The position numbers were made by a program, and so were the translations under genes. This document shows positions 45,929-54,891 of a stretch of 64,000 nt of DNA, one piece after another; the first letter of the stretch is position 1, and each line of letters starts with the position of its first letter. This stretch comes from Bifidobacterium callitrichidarum (GTDB lineage Bacteria; Actinomycetota; Actinomycetes; Actinomycetales; Bifidobacteriaceae): positions 1-64,000 of the forward strand of contig NZ_QFFM01000010.1 in the NCBI RefSeq assembly GCF_003129905.1. Direction: 5' to 3'. The notes beneath the pieces are model-generated. The model searched no databases and was not told where the DNA came from. It saw only the letters and a program-made list of their open reading frames with translations.

Positions 45929-46978
45929 CTACAACTCGACGGTTTCCTTGTTGTCGTTCTTGACGTGGGCGAACTTGGCGGCGAGGGCCTCCTTGTTGCG
46001 CTTCTCGTCCTCTTCCTTGGCCTTCTTCTTGGCCTCGGCGGGATCCCAGAGCACATCCTCGCGGTGCTTGGCCCATTCGGCCGCCGCGAGCGGGGCGATA
46101 TAGTCGGCGACGGCGTCGAGAGTCACGCCTTCGGATGCGCCGGCCGGATCGGCGGCCTTCGCGCGCACGTCGAGCAATCCGCGAATCTGGTCGTCGGTCA
46201 GGCAGATGCGCGGCACAGCGATCTGCTCGCGCAGCTCGTTGACCGCCAGCAGGACCGGCAGCACCGCGCGCGCCGCGGCATCGGAAGCCAGGGCGTCGCC
46301 GGTCGAAACGACACTATCCGCCGTCGCTCCGACCAGCACGTCGCAGACGGCGAGCGCCGCGGCGAAACGGTGGGCCATCGCGTCCGTCAGCGCCGGCGAG
46401 GGGACGAACTCGTCATCGGACGGATCCACGGCCTCACCGGCCGTATCAGCATCACCGGCACCGGCCGAACCAGCCGCATCGCCGTCACCGTCCGCGGCGC
46501 CCGGAACCGTGTAAACGCCCGTGTCGAACATGCCGGCGTCGACGGCGGCCTCGACGGACTCCAGCGCCTCATGCACGGCGACGGACACGTCGTCGGGCCA
46601 GGCGACGCCCAACGATTCGGCCGCCTCGTCCACGAGCGAGGCGTCGCCGGACTCGGAGAACCCTGCCATCGTATCGTAGGCGTCGTTGGCGGCGAGCAGC
46701 ACGTCGACGACCGACTGCGGGCGGCCGGGAATCGAGTCGGCGCCCTCGTAGACGAACTCGGCGTCGGGAACCGTGACGTCCTCGCCGGTGATGATGCGCG
46801 CGAACGCACGGGTGACGCGCACCTGCAGGTTCTCCGCGTACTTCGCGTCGTTGTCCATCCGCATGGCCTTGGTAAGCGGCCACAGCGCGACCAGACGCGC
46901 GCCGGACTCGGCGGCCTCGCGCACGGCGGGCAGCGCGGCCACACGCGCGATTGCCTCACGATTCAGTTCAACGGTCAT
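45929..46978 (-). CDS. Conserved hypothetical protein, acidic and alpha-helical
   Basis: 349 residues, rich in Ala, Asp, Glu and Val, no membrane span or signal. It starts MTVELNREAIARV and ends in a charged Lys/Glu-rich helix (about 310-349). A Gly/Asp/Ala-rich linker near 178-205 splits it into two helical halves. AAAGGAGCATGCA precedes the ATG at 46978. No domain is recognised. It is downstream of the histidine-phosphatase gene on the same strand, with a type B repeat between them. Confidence 0.7.
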   Translation of the reverse strand: MTVELNREAIARVAALPAVREAAESGARLVALWPLTKAMRMDNDAKYAENLQVRVTRAFARIITGEDVTVPDAEFVYEGADSIPGRPQSVVDVLLAANDAYDTMAGFSESGDASLVDEAAESLGVAWPDDVSVAVHEALESVEAAVDAGMFDTGVYTVPGAADGDGDAAGSAGAGDADTAGEAVDPSDDEFVPSPALTDAMAHRFAAALAVCDVLVGATADSVVSTGDALASDAAARAVLPVLLAVNELREQIAVPRICLTDDQIRGLLDVRAKAADPAGASEGVTLDAVADYIAPLAAAEWAKHREDVLWDPAEAKKKAKEEDEKRNKEALAAKFAHVKNDNKETVEL

Positions 46979-47074
46979 TGCATGCTCCTTTGCGTCAGGC
47001 CCCTCGCCCCTCAGCGGGCCGGTCATATTCATCAGTCGATTGTAGTGCGGCACACCCCGGCCCAACCCGCACGG

Positions 47075-47122
47075 ACTCCCCTCAGTCGTCTGCGACGACA
47101 GCTCCCCTCAGAGAGGAGAGCC
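47075..47122. repeat. Short type B repeat
   Basis: Core ACTCCCCTCAGTCGTC... and CTCAGAGAGGAGAGCC between two minus-strand genes. Just after it (47131-47150) the bases GGCGGAATTGCAACGATTCT match 1212-1231 of the first periodic array with one mismatch, so a fragment of that array also lies here. Confidence 0.7.
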
Positions 47123-47153
47123 GATGAAAATGGCGGAATTGCAACGATTCTGG

Positions 47154-47813
47154 TTACTTCACGTCCGCCGCGGGGTCCACATACGTGATGGACATCACAC
47201 GGCCGGTCTCGTTGTCGTACGTCACGGACGTGACGGAGGCGAGCGCGGTGTGGCGCAGGAACATCCAATGCTCCGGATGGCCGGTCTCCAGATAGTGACG
47301 GTAGCTGAAGATGGGCGACTCGTGGCTGACCACCACGATCTGCTGGCCGGGGTGCTGGGCCACCTTCTCGCGCGCGAAGGCGTCCATGCGCTGGGCGATG
47401 TGCTGGTACGACTCGCCCCAGCTCGGCTTGTACAGGTTGGTCACGAGCTTCCAGTTGCCGTTCTTCCACAGTGCACCCTCGCCATGGCCGATGCGCTTGC
47501 CGCGGAACTCGTTGCCGGCCTCGATGACGCGCTCGTCGGTGGTGAGCGTAAGCGGAGCCTCGCCGCGGGTCTCACGTACCCCGTTCAGCGCGTCGAGGAT
47601 CGCTCCGGCGGTCTCGCGCGTGCGGTCCAGCGGCGAGGAGTACACGGCGGCGATGGTGTTGGTCTGCGGGTTGCTGGCCAGGTAGGCGGCCGTGGCCTGC
47701 GCCATGCGGCGGCCCAGGTCGGACAGGTGGAAATCAGGCAGGCGCTCGTAGAGCAGGTGGTCGGGGTTATAGACCTTGCCATGACGGACGAAGTGGATGG
47801 TGGTGGCGGTCAT
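47154..47813 (-). CDS. Histidine phosphatase (phosphoglycerate mutase) family protein
   Basis: 219 residues. The phosphohistidine motif FVRHGKV is at about 8-14, with SSPLDRTRETA and VVSHESPI completing the active site. The absence of a full mutase-type insertion and the single-domain size suggest a broad phosphatase and not the glycolytic mutase. AAGGAGAGCC precedes the ATG at 47813. Substrate unknown. Confidence 0.87.
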   Translation of the reverse strand: MTATTIHFVRHGKVYNPDHLLYERLPDFHLSDLGRRMAQATAAYLASNPQTNTIAAVYSSPLDRTRETAGAILDALNGVRETRGEAPLTLTTDERVIEAGNEFRGKRIGHGEGALWKNGNWKLVTNLYKPSWGESYQHIAQRMDAFAREKVAQHPGQQIVVVSHESPIFSYRHYLETGHPEHWMFLRHTALASVTSVTYDNETGRVMSITYVDPAADVK

Positions 47814-48132
47814 CGTTGGCTCTCCTTGCTTGCGAATTGCTTGCGAACGGAACGGCTACGGCCACTATACGCGACCAGCCGGGCCAGGGAGTGGTGGACG
47901 GAAAACGGCGTCATCGAATCCGCTAACTACCGCGTGTCAATCGAGCCCACCGCATAGAGTAGCCGTGACGCAAATATGCGAAGTCGGGGGCGGCGGTCTT
48001 GTCGGATTCCCGAACGCCACGCAAACTTTGCGCGACCATGGACAGACACATCATTCGATGAGGGCTTCGCCATCCAACGCCACGGATCGCGAGGGACATC
48101 CAATCGGGAGCGGAAAGGAGCGTAGTGCTGTT
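47814..48132. other. Divergent promoter region before the MFS transporter
   Basis: 319 bases with no supportable gene and no copy of the dispersed repeat. It must hold promoters for the histidine-phosphatase gene (minus) and the transporter (plus). No clear operator is seen. Confidence 0.4.
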
Positions 48133-49566
48133 ATGTCCAACATGAACACCGTCACGGCCGCCATCAAGGAAGTCGGACATAAGGTTTTTGGCGGGTACGC
48201 CGAGCTGCTGCGTATCCCGCACACCGCACGCTACTCCATCGGTTCGGTGATCGCGTGCATGCCGTTCCCGATGGTGGGCATGACCATCACCATCTCCGTG
48301 CAGCATTACTACGGCAATTACTCGCTGGCCGGCATGCTGACGGCCATCCAGGCGATCGCGCTGGCCGTGGCCACGCCGCTGCTAGGCAAGCTCACGGACA
48401 AGTTCGGCCAGCGTCAGGTCTCGATTCCGACGATTCTCGTATGGATCGTGGCCGCAATCGCGCTGGTCACGTCCATCACCAACCGCGCGCCGGAGTGGGT
48501 GCTGTACTGCCTGACCCCGTTCCTGGCCGCGATTCCGCCGTGGGGCGCCATGAGCCGCGCCCGCTGGACCAAGATTCTGAAGGGCGACCGCGAGAAGACC
48601 AACCGCGCGCTTTCGCTGTGCGGCGTGCTCGACGAGTGCATGTGGGTGATCGGCAACCCACTGGCCTCCACGCTGGCCGTGATCTCCGGCCTGCTGGCAT
48701 TCTCGTTCACCGGCGTGTGCGTGGTGATCGGCGCGCTCATGTTCCTCACTGAGCTGACCACCGAGCCGCCGTCGCAGACCGCGCTGGCGCGCGCGGAGGG
48801 CATCACGCGCAAGGAGTACCGCGAGCGCGAGGCCGCCAAGGCAGAGGCGTTGAAGGAGGAGACCGCGGCCGAGGAGGCCCGTCACCGCATGGAGCGCGAG
48901 GGCGTCACGGACGAGACGAAGATCCAGGCCGCCATCGAAGCCGCCGTGGCTGAGGCGCGCAGCGGCAAGAAGGCGTCCATCTGGGGGCCGGGCCTGATCG
49001 CGGTGTGCGTCACCTGGTTCGGTCTGGGCGCATTCCAGTCGGCCGCCGGCATCTCGATCATCGCGTTCGCCACCGAATCGAACATGAAGCAGTACACGGG
49101 CTTCGTGTTCGCCTGCTTCTCCATCAGCTCGCTCATGGGCGCGCTGGTGTACGGCGCCAAGAACTGGGCCATCCCGCTGTGGAAGCGCTTCTACTTCTGC
49201 CTGGCGGTGGTGAATATCGGCATCGGCACGTTCATGTTCGCCAAGCACCTGTGGGTCATCATGATCATCTATCTGGTGATCGGCGTGTGCCAGGCGCCGA
49301 CGTGGATCAACGGCAACCAGCTCATGCTGCATCTGGTGCCGCCGTCCCGCCTGACCGAGGGCATGGCGTGGATGGGCGCGATGAACTCCATCGGTTCGTC
49401 CGCCGGTTCCGCGATCGCCGGCCAGTTCATCGACCGCATGGGTTCGCACGGCGGCTTCATGGTGGTGACCACGCTGGCCATCGCCTCGCTGGTGATCGCG
49501 CTGGTGGGCTTCAAGCAGATCAAGGGCTCCACCGAGCAGCCGACACTCACCGAAGTCACCGTGTGA
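48133..49566 (+). CDS. Major facilitator superfamily transporter
   Basis: 477 residues, about 12 spans in two halves. The MFS loop motif is present as GKLTDKFGQRQVS. A long charged cytoplasmic loop (about 218-278, Glu/Ala/Lys/Arg-rich and probably coiled) joins the halves; it is longer than usual. AAAGGAG lies about 14 bases before the ATG at 48133, so the ATG at 48142 is also possible. Substrate unknown; drug efflux or metabolite export are the common roles. Confidence 0.82.
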   Translation: MSNMNTVTAAIKEVGHKVFGGYAELLRIPHTARYSIGSVIACMPFPMVGMTITISVQHYYGNYSLAGMLTAIQAIALAVATPLLGKLTDKFGQRQVSIPTILVWIVAAIALVTSITNRAPEWVLYCLTPFLAAIPPWGAMSRARWTKILKGDREKTNRALSLCGVLDECMWVIGNPLASTLAVISGLLAFSFTGVCVVIGALMFLTELTTEPPSQTALARAEGITRKEYREREAAKAEALKEETAAEEARHRMEREGVTDETKIQAAIEAAVAEARSGKKASIWGPGLIAVCVTWFGLGAFQSAAGISIIAFATESNMKQYTGFVFACFSISSLMGALVYGAKNWAIPLWKRFYFCLAVVNIGIGTFMFAKHLWVIMIIYLVIGVCQAPTWINGNQLMLHLVPPSRLTEGMAWMGAMNSIGSSAGSAIAGQFIDRMGSHGGFMVVTTLAIASLVIALVGFKQIKGSTEQPTLTEVTV

Positions 49567-49571
49567 GGTAG

Positions 49572-49704
49572 TCTGGATTCCCTCTCTGAGAGCCGAGCCG
49601 TTAAATGGGGAGTCCAGTGGACTTCCCATAGGCGAAGTGAGCCGCGTAGCGGCGAAGGCTCCCCTCTCTGAGGGGAGCTGTCAGCGAAGCTGACTGAGGG
49701 GAGT
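49572..49704. repeat. Composite of inverted repeat copies (part 1)
   Basis: A decayed long variant in inverse orientation (AGTCCAGTGGACTTCCCATAGGCGAAGTGAG) is followed by an inverted type B core at 49657-49704. It starts 6 bases after the transporter stop codon. Confidence 0.65.
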
Positions 49705-49728
49705 CTCCGCAAGGGCTATCGTCACGGC

Positions 49729-49877
49729 ACTCCCCTCAGTCTCACTTCGTTCGACAGCTCGTCCTGCAATTAATGACGAACTCCGTTCGCATCCTACTGA
49801 CTCGGCTGTCGCCTCGCACATTGCCTACAAACGGCTCTGCCGTTTGCTTCACGGCAATGTCCTGACAAGGGGAGCCA
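49729..49877. repeat. Dispersed repeat, long variant (part 2 of the composite)
   Basis: A well-preserved long variant, direct orientation, with AAACGGCTCTGCCGTTT in its middle. With the inverted copies at 49572-49704 it fills the gap between the MFS and GtrA genes and gives a structure of more than 300 bases that could fold on itself. Confidence 0.8.
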
Positions 49878-49897
49878 AGAACTCTTGCTATTACGAC

Positions 49898-49927
49898 AAA
49901 AGCCCGGCCGTTGAAGACCGGGCTTTT
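49898..49927. terminator. Bidirectional terminator
   Basis: AAAAGCCCGG (49898-49907) pairs perfectly with CCGGGCTTTT (49918-49927) around a 10-base loop. It lies between convergent MFS and GtrA genes. Confidence 0.8.
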
Positions 49928-49966
49928 ACGTATGTATTGGGCGGCAGGCGCGAGCAGTGAAGGCTA

Positions 49967-50527
49967 CTACTTCGGCCAGCCCTTGGGCGTGTGCTCCAGG
50001 GACCAGACGCCGAGCTTGTGGGAGAAGCTGTTCTCCCACTTGGCTTCAAGCTCCTCGGCCGTGAGCTTGTTCTCCGCGGAACGCAGACGGTTCATGGCGT
50101 TGGTGTGCGTATCGTCCAGCAGCCACTTGCGGATGAGGAAGTTCCAGACCATCACCACGGCGGTGGCGATCAGCTTGCCGATGTTCGTACGCAGCAGGTA
50201 TTCCGCGTGCTGCGAGACGAAGGCGTCGCGGTTCATGCCGTACGTGGAGATCCAGATGATGGCGTCGTTCATGAACAGGCCGATCACGGCGCCCACCACG
50301 AAAATCAGGATCTCCATCCAGCGGGCCATGTCGGAACGGTGCTTGAACACGAACTTCATGCTCGCCAGGTAGTTGAAGATGAGCGAGATGATGAAGGAGA
50401 TGGTGGCGGCAATCACATTGTGCATGTGGAACACACCGACCAGGAGGTTCAGGATGCCCCAGTCGATGATGAAGGCGATGACGCCCACGATGCCGAACTT
50501 CATAAGCTGCGCGATCAGTTTTCTCAC
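49967..50527 (-). CDS. GtrA family membrane protein
   Basis: 186 residues with four spans. The family start MKFGIVGVIAFIIDWGILNLL and a later FIISLIFNYLASMKFVF region are clear (each cut short here). GtrA-like proteins help move undecaprenyl-linked sugars across the membrane for surface polysaccharide or teichoic acid decoration. The assigned start is GTG at 50527; ATG at 50503, 8 residues in, is an alternative. No glycosyltransferase gene is adjacent. Confidence 0.85.
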   Translation of the reverse strand: MRKLIAQLMKFGIVGVIAFIIDWGILNLLVGVFHMHNVIAATISFIISLIFNYLASMKFVFKHRSDMARWMEILIFVVGAVIGLFMNDAIIWISTYGMNRDAFVSQHAEYLLRTNIGKLIATAVVMVWNFLIRKWLLDDTHTNAMNRLRSAENKLTAEELEAKWENSFSHKLGVWSLEHTPKGWPK

Positions 50528-50604
50528 AGTGGGTATTCAACACTACCCGTCTGACTGCCGGCTGGCCGTTGGCTGTATTGTCCCGCAATCTCTGCAATTC
50601 GCTT

Positions 50605-50727
50605 GGCTCTGTTACACCAAGATTGACATGTATTATGTCTGACTACCCCTCAGTCGGCTTCGCCGACAGCTCCCCTGACAAGGGGAGCCAAGAATAAGAG
50701 CCATGTCAATCTTGATTTAACAGAGCC
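50605..50727. repeat. Dispersed repeat, type A unit
   Basis: Near-perfect terminal inverted repeats (GGCTCTGTTACACCAAGATT at the left; AACAGAGCC ending at 50727) and an intact core. It lies in the 351-base region between the divergent GtrA and MIF-like genes. Confidence 0.85.
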
Positions 50728-50878
50728 ATTCGTTTCGTCTGTGGGATTCCGCCCGGCCGTACTGCCGTACGGCTTGCCGCGGTACGACCCTCGGTGAAAG
50801 CCGTCGGACGGCGATAGACTGAAGGCGAACGTTCTCATCGATGCCCTTGTCAGCGAGGGCTTTCGTCAAGGAGGAATC

Positions 50879-51226
50879 ATGCCCGTCATTCACACCCATG
50901 TCTCCGTCTCCACCACGCCCGAGCAGCGCGAGGCCCTGAAGGCCGCGTACGGCAAGGCCATCACCGCGGTGCCCGGCAAATCCGAAGGCTGGCTGATGTG
51001 CCCGTTCGAGGACAACATGCCCATCTACTTCGGCGGCGACGACTCCAAGCCGGCCGCCTACGTGGAAGTCAACGTGTTCGGCCGCTCCGTGCCGGGCTCC
51101 GCCTGGGAGAAGCTGACCGAATCCATCATGGCCGCGCTGAACTCCACGCTCGGTATCCCCGAGGACCGCACGTACATCCGTTACACCGCCACCACCGACT
51201 GGGGCTGGAATGGCGGGAACTTCTAG
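50879..51226 (+). CDS. MIF/tautomerase superfamily protein
   Basis: 115 residues, the usual MIF length. The N-terminal Pro after the initiator Met (MPVIHTHVSV) is the catalytic base of the superfamily. Later motifs are EDNMPIYFGGDD and VNVFGRSV, with a C-terminal YIRYTATTDWGWNGGNF resembling MIF. Phenylpyruvate/keto-enol tautomerase is the likely activity. AAGGAGGAATC precedes the ATG. Confidence 0.87.
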   Translation: MPVIHTHVSVSTTPEQREALKAAYGKAITAVPGKSEGWLMCPFEDNMPIYFGGDDSKPAAYVEVNVFGRSVPGSAWEKLTESIMAALNSTLGIPEDRTYIRYTATTDWGWNGGNF

Positions 51227-51240
51227 TTCGCCGACTTCTT

Positions 51241-51359
51241 GGCTCCCCTCTTTGAGGGGAGCTGGCACGCGAAGCGTGGCTGAGGGGAGTCGCGGGTGAC
51301 TCGCGTAGAGCTCCCCTCAGTCAGCTTCGCTGACAGCTCCCCTCAAAGAGGGGAGCCAA
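51241..51359. repeat. Inverted pair of type B repeat cores
   Basis: One core is inverted (51241-51290) and one direct (51309-51359), 18 bases apart, immediately after the MIF-like gene. The arms of the two cores are complementary over tens of bases, so a long cruciform is possible. Confidence 0.8.
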
Positions 51360-51366
51360 GTATGAT

Positions 51367-51399
51367 GAAAGCCCGCCGGCGCGAAGCTGGCGGGCTTTC
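51367..51399. terminator. Bidirectional terminator between MIF-like gene and fhs
   Basis: GAAAGCCCGCC (51367-51377) pairs with GGCGGGCTTTC (51389-51399). Confidence 0.8.
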
Positions 51400-51422
51400 A
51401 TCGTTCGTGCATCACACGAGCA

Positions 51423-52940
51423 TCAGACGATCTTCGGCATCGGCGTAGTCAGGCTGGAGGTCAGGTTCACGTGCACCAGACCGGCACCGGCGTGCACCTC
51501 GACCTTCTTCAGCGTCACCGTGCGCTCCTCCTCCGGGGCACGGTCGTTGTCGGTCATGGTCGCAGGCGACTTGACGGCCACGAGCGCAAGGTCATCGAGC
51601 GAGATGCCGGCGGACTGGCACAGTTCCATCGCGGCGGACACGGACTCGGTGAAGCCGGGCTTGTAGATCACGCGGTCGGCGGGCACACCGTAGGCGTGCT
51701 CGGCCACCCACTTGACGTTCTCGGTCAGGGCCATGCCCTTGTGGGAGTGCGGTTCGGCCGGCATGGAACCGTTCTCCAACACGTCCACGAAGCCGTCGAG
51801 CTGCGGGGCCAGGGCCTCGCCGCCGTCGCGGAACAGGTTGCCGATGATCGGCGCGCGGAAGCCCAGCTCCTCGGCGGTCTCCTTGAGCGCCGGAATCTGA
51901 TCGTCCTCGCCGTCCCACAGGTTGATGAGCGGGAAGGTCGGGATGTCAAGGCCCTCCAGGCGCTGCACGTGGAACGGGTAGCGCCAGGCCAGATCCGGAT
52001 CGTCGCGCCAGGTGGAGGCGCGGGTCACCACGACCGCGGCGGACGGCCACTGTGCGCCGAACTCGCGGCAGGCGATGTCCAGCCACTTCTGCGCGCCGGC
52101 GTCGGTGCCGTAGCCGGCCTCGACGATGACCACGTCATGCAGGGCGCAGGCCATCTCCACGGACACGAGCGTCGGGATGCCGATGGACACGTTGGCGAAC
52201 GGGCCGCCGTGCACGTACACCGGGGAGCCGTTCACGGTCTCGGTCTTCGCGGGCTTGACGGCGTCGGCCAGGATGCCGGTGATACGCCACAGGTCGATAA
52301 ACTCGCCGAAGGTCACGGCCTTGCCGTCCTTCGTGCCGGCGATCATCTTGGAGACGCGATCGGCGATCTCGTCCATGGAGCGGGAGAGCACCACGATCTG
52401 CATGAGCTCGGAGGTCGGGGTGAGCACCACCTTCTCCGCCACGTTGCCCTTGCCGTAGTCCACGGCGATGGAGCGCAGGGAACGGGACGGCACTTCGGAA
52501 ACGCGAGGCACCAGAACGGTGTCGAGCTTGCCGTCGTCGATGGCCTTCTCGGCGAAGGAGACGAGCAGGTTCTGCGCGGCGGCGATGGCGCCCATCTCAC
52601 CACACAGGCCCCAGTCGATGAGCTCGGGGTGGGTCAGGGAGGCCTTGCCGCCGCCGGAGGCGCCGCCCTTGGAACCGGCGGCGGTGATGCCCATGCTCGG
52701 CTGACGCAGCACGGCGGCCGCGTCGATGCCGCGCTTGTTGAGCGCGTCGATGAGGGCGATGGTGGTGGTGGTCTTGCCTTCGCCGCGGGAGGCCTTGAGC
52801 GGGGTGTCGGCGGTCACGAGGATGACCTTGCCGTGCTTGCGCGGGGCATCCGGGTTCTCGGCGAGGTACTTCATGTAGCCGAAGGCGTCGATCTTCTGGA
52901 CCAGGCCGTACTGGCTGGTGAAGTCTTCGATGGTGGTCAT
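51423..52940 (-). CDS. fhs: Formate-tetrahydrofolate ligase
   Basis: 505 residues. ATP-dependent formation of 10-formyl-THF from formate, feeding purine and formyl-methionine synthesis. The P-loop is SRGEGKTTTTI near 51-61 (GEGKTTTT at 53-60), with QPSMGITAAGSKGGASGGGK shortly after; these are hallmarks of the family. The protein is somewhat shorter than the 555-residue clostridial enzyme. GAGAAAGGTTCCCCA precedes the ATG at 52940. A repeat core sits directly upstream of that site. It may recycle the formate made by bifidobacterial pyruvate-formate lyase; this is inference. Confidence 0.95.
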   Translation of the reverse strand: MTTIEDFTSQYGLVQKIDAFGYMKYLAENPDAPRKHGKVILVTADTPLKASRGEGKTTTTIALIDALNKRGIDAAAVLRQPSMGITAAGSKGGASGGGKASLTHPELIDWGLCGEMGAIAAAQNLLVSFAEKAIDDGKLDTVLVPRVSEVPSRSLRSIAVDYGKGNVAEKVVLTPTSELMQIVVLSRSMDEIADRVSKMIAGTKDGKAVTFGEFIDLWRITGILADAVKPAKTETVNGSPVYVHGGPFANVSIGIPTLVSVEMACALHDVVIVEAGYGTDAGAQKWLDIACREFGAQWPSAAVVVTRASTWRDDPDLAWRYPFHVQRLEGLDIPTFPLINLWDGEDDQIPALKETAEELGFRAPIIGNLFRDGGEALAPQLDGFVDVLENGSMPAEPHSHKGMALTENVKWVAEHAYGVPADRVIYKPGFTESVSAAMELCQSAGISLDDLALVAVKSPATMTDNDRAPEEERTVTLKKVEVHAGAGLVHVNLTSSLTTPMPKIV

Positions 52941-52964
52941 TGGGGAACCTTTCTCAATATCTCT

Positions 52965-53081
52965 GGCTCCCCTTGTCAGGGGAGCTGGCTCGTGCAACGA
53001 GACTGAGGGGTAGTCGAATCATACGAAGGCCGCTACCCCTCAGTCAGCTATCGCTGACAGCTCCCCTGGCAAGGGGAGCCC
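52965..53081. repeat. Inverted pair of repeat cores between fhs and pepD
   Basis: The first core (52965-53014, inverted) lies directly upstream of fhs and the second (53033-53081, direct) ends 9 bases after the pepD stop codon. Loops vary between GACAAGGGGAG and GGCAAGGGGAG. They make up essentially the whole intergenic region. Confidence 0.8.
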
Positions 53082-53089
53082 AGTAAAGG

Positions 53090-54691
53090 TTAGAAATCGG
53101 ACATGTGGAAGCCGTTCCTCATCTCCATGCTGCGGGTGTACAGCACGGAGTCGAGGAGCTTGTCGGTCTCCACCTTGAGCTGGTCGGCCATGGTCTGGTT
53201 GGCGGCGGCGAGGATGCCGCGCACCTCCGGGTTGCGCACGGCGGCGATGATCTCATCCGGATCCATCGGCTGCACGTCGCCGTCCACGTTGTCCGCCTCG
53301 AACTCCTCCTCGGCGGCCGACTGTGCGGCTTCCTCAGCGGCGGTCAGGCCCAGACGGGCCACCTGCTCGTCCGTGGCAGCCACCAGACGGTGACCCATGC
53401 CGCCGGTCTTCTCCTGGTAACGTTCCACGGCGTTGGAGGTGGAGCGGAAGGCGCCATCGCACAGGGCGGCGATGATACGGTTGGCCCAGTAGAAGTTCTC
53501 GGAGGTCACGCGGGTGGTGGTGTCCTCAAGGTAGGCGGGCGTGGTGTCCACGTTCGGGAAGAACGGCACCAGCGTGTTGAACGGGTTGGAGCCGTACGCC
53601 ATCCACTGGATCGCGCGGTTCGCCTGCGGACGGTACGGGCGGATCTGCATCACGGCGAGCTGGCTCTGGCGGTTGATGCCGATCGTGCGGTACATGTGGC
53701 GGGTGCGCTCGTCACCGAGCTGGCCATACGGGTCGAACGGGGTGCCCTGGTAGTGGGAGGACAGCACGTACTTGACGTCCTCGATGGTCACCTTGCGCTC
53801 GGGCTGGCGGGCCCACGGGATGTCGTTGGACTCCGGCTTGTGGTCGGCGTCCGGGCCGTCCCACACCTCGTCGTACGGGTTGAGGAAGCGCTGCATGTAC
53901 CAGGCGCGCGGGGTGTTGTACACGTGGTCGGAGTCGGAGTGGGAGCCGAAGGCGTCGCGCGGGTTGAATGGGGTGGTGTTCTCCACGGACAGGTCGAGGT
54001 GGTTGGTCTCGATGAACTCGGCGAGGTCGGCGGAGCACATGTGCTCCTCCTGATCGCCCAGGGCGTCCTCGAGATCGAATTCGTCGATGCCCAGCTGGTT
54101 CGGCATGGTCACGTACGCCTCGTCCGGCACGCGCTTGGCGATCCAGTGATGGCCGCCCACGGTCTCCAGCCACCAGATCTCGTTGACGTCGGAGAAGGCC
54201 ACGCCGTTCATCTCGTAGGTGCCGAACTCCTCGAGCAGCGCACCCAGACGCTCGACACCCTCGCGCGCGGTCTTGATGTACGGCAGCACGATGGTCAGGA
54301 AGTCCTCCTCGCCGATGCCGCCGGGCACTTCCGGCTCGTCGCCCTTGGCCGGGGCGTACTCCACGAACGGGTCGGCGCCGAGCACGCGCTCGTTGGTGGT
54401 GAGGGTCTCGGTGGCGCTCATGGCCACGTTCGCCTCGTTCACGCCGGCTTCGCCCCAGATGCCTTCCTTGAGGTCGGCATTCGGCACGGCGGTGTACTGC
54501 AGCGGATTGTCCGGCAGGGTGATAGTCAGGTGGGAGATCACCGACTTGTATTCGCGCGGCTGTTCCTCCGGCTTGACGACGATGAAGCGCTTGGGGTTGA
54601 ACTCGCCGTTGGCGGAATCCTCGTTGCGGGCGATGATGGTGGAACCGTCATAGCTCGCGTCCTTGCCTACCAGAATCGTGGTGCAGGCCAT
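53090..54691 (-). CDS. pepD: Dipeptidase, peptidase family C69
   Basis: 533 residues. The N-terminal MACTTILVGKDAS places the catalytic Cys at position 3 (exposed after processing in Ntn-type C69 enzymes), and GSTIIARNEDS follows. Other family features include WGEAGVNEANVAMSATETL and SDVNEIWWLETVGGHHW. Cytoplasmic cleavage of dipeptides is expected. AAAGGACATC precedes the ATG at 54691. Repeat cores lie immediately before and after the gene. Confidence 0.93.
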   Translation of the reverse strand: MACTTILVGKDASYDGSTIIARNEDSANGEFNPKRFIVVKPEEQPREYKSVISHLTITLPDNPLQYTAVPNADLKEGIWGEAGVNEANVAMSATETLTTNERVLGADPFVEYAPAKGDEPEVPGGIGEEDFLTIVLPYIKTAREGVERLGALLEEFGTYEMNGVAFSDVNEIWWLETVGGHHWIAKRVPDEAYVTMPNQLGIDEFDLEDALGDQEEHMCSADLAEFIETNHLDLSVENTTPFNPRDAFGSHSDSDHVYNTPRAWYMQRFLNPYDEVWDGPDADHKPESNDIPWARQPERKVTIEDVKYVLSSHYQGTPFDPYGQLGDERTRHMYRTIGINRQSQLAVMQIRPYRPQANRAIQWMAYGSNPFNTLVPFFPNVDTTPAYLEDTTTRVTSENFYWANRIIAALCDGAFRSTSNAVERYQEKTGGMGHRLVAATDEQVARLGLTAAEEAAQSAAEEEFEADNVDGDVQPMDPDEIIAAVRNPEVRGILAAANQTMADQLKVETDKLLDSVLYTRSMEMRNGFHMSDF

Positions 54692-54719
54692 ATTGGATGA
54701 TGTCCTTTCTCTTCCATTT

Positions 54720-54848
54720 GGCTCCCCTTGTCAGGGGAGCTGTCACGCTTTGCGTGACTGAGGGGTAGTCAAAAATTCGCATAATCGGGCCGTGGCGCAC
54801 TCCCCTCAGTCCGACTGCGTCGGCCAGCTCCCCTCAGGGAGGGGAGCC
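54720..54848. repeat. Inverted pair of repeat cores upstream of pepD
   Basis: An inverted core (54720-54770) and a direct core (54799-54848) fill the region between pepD and the PEBP gene. They are the third such pair in 3.6 kb. Confidence 0.8.
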
Positions 54849-54891
54849 ATGACCGCGCTATCGCTGCCTATATGTTACGAAGTTACGCAGC

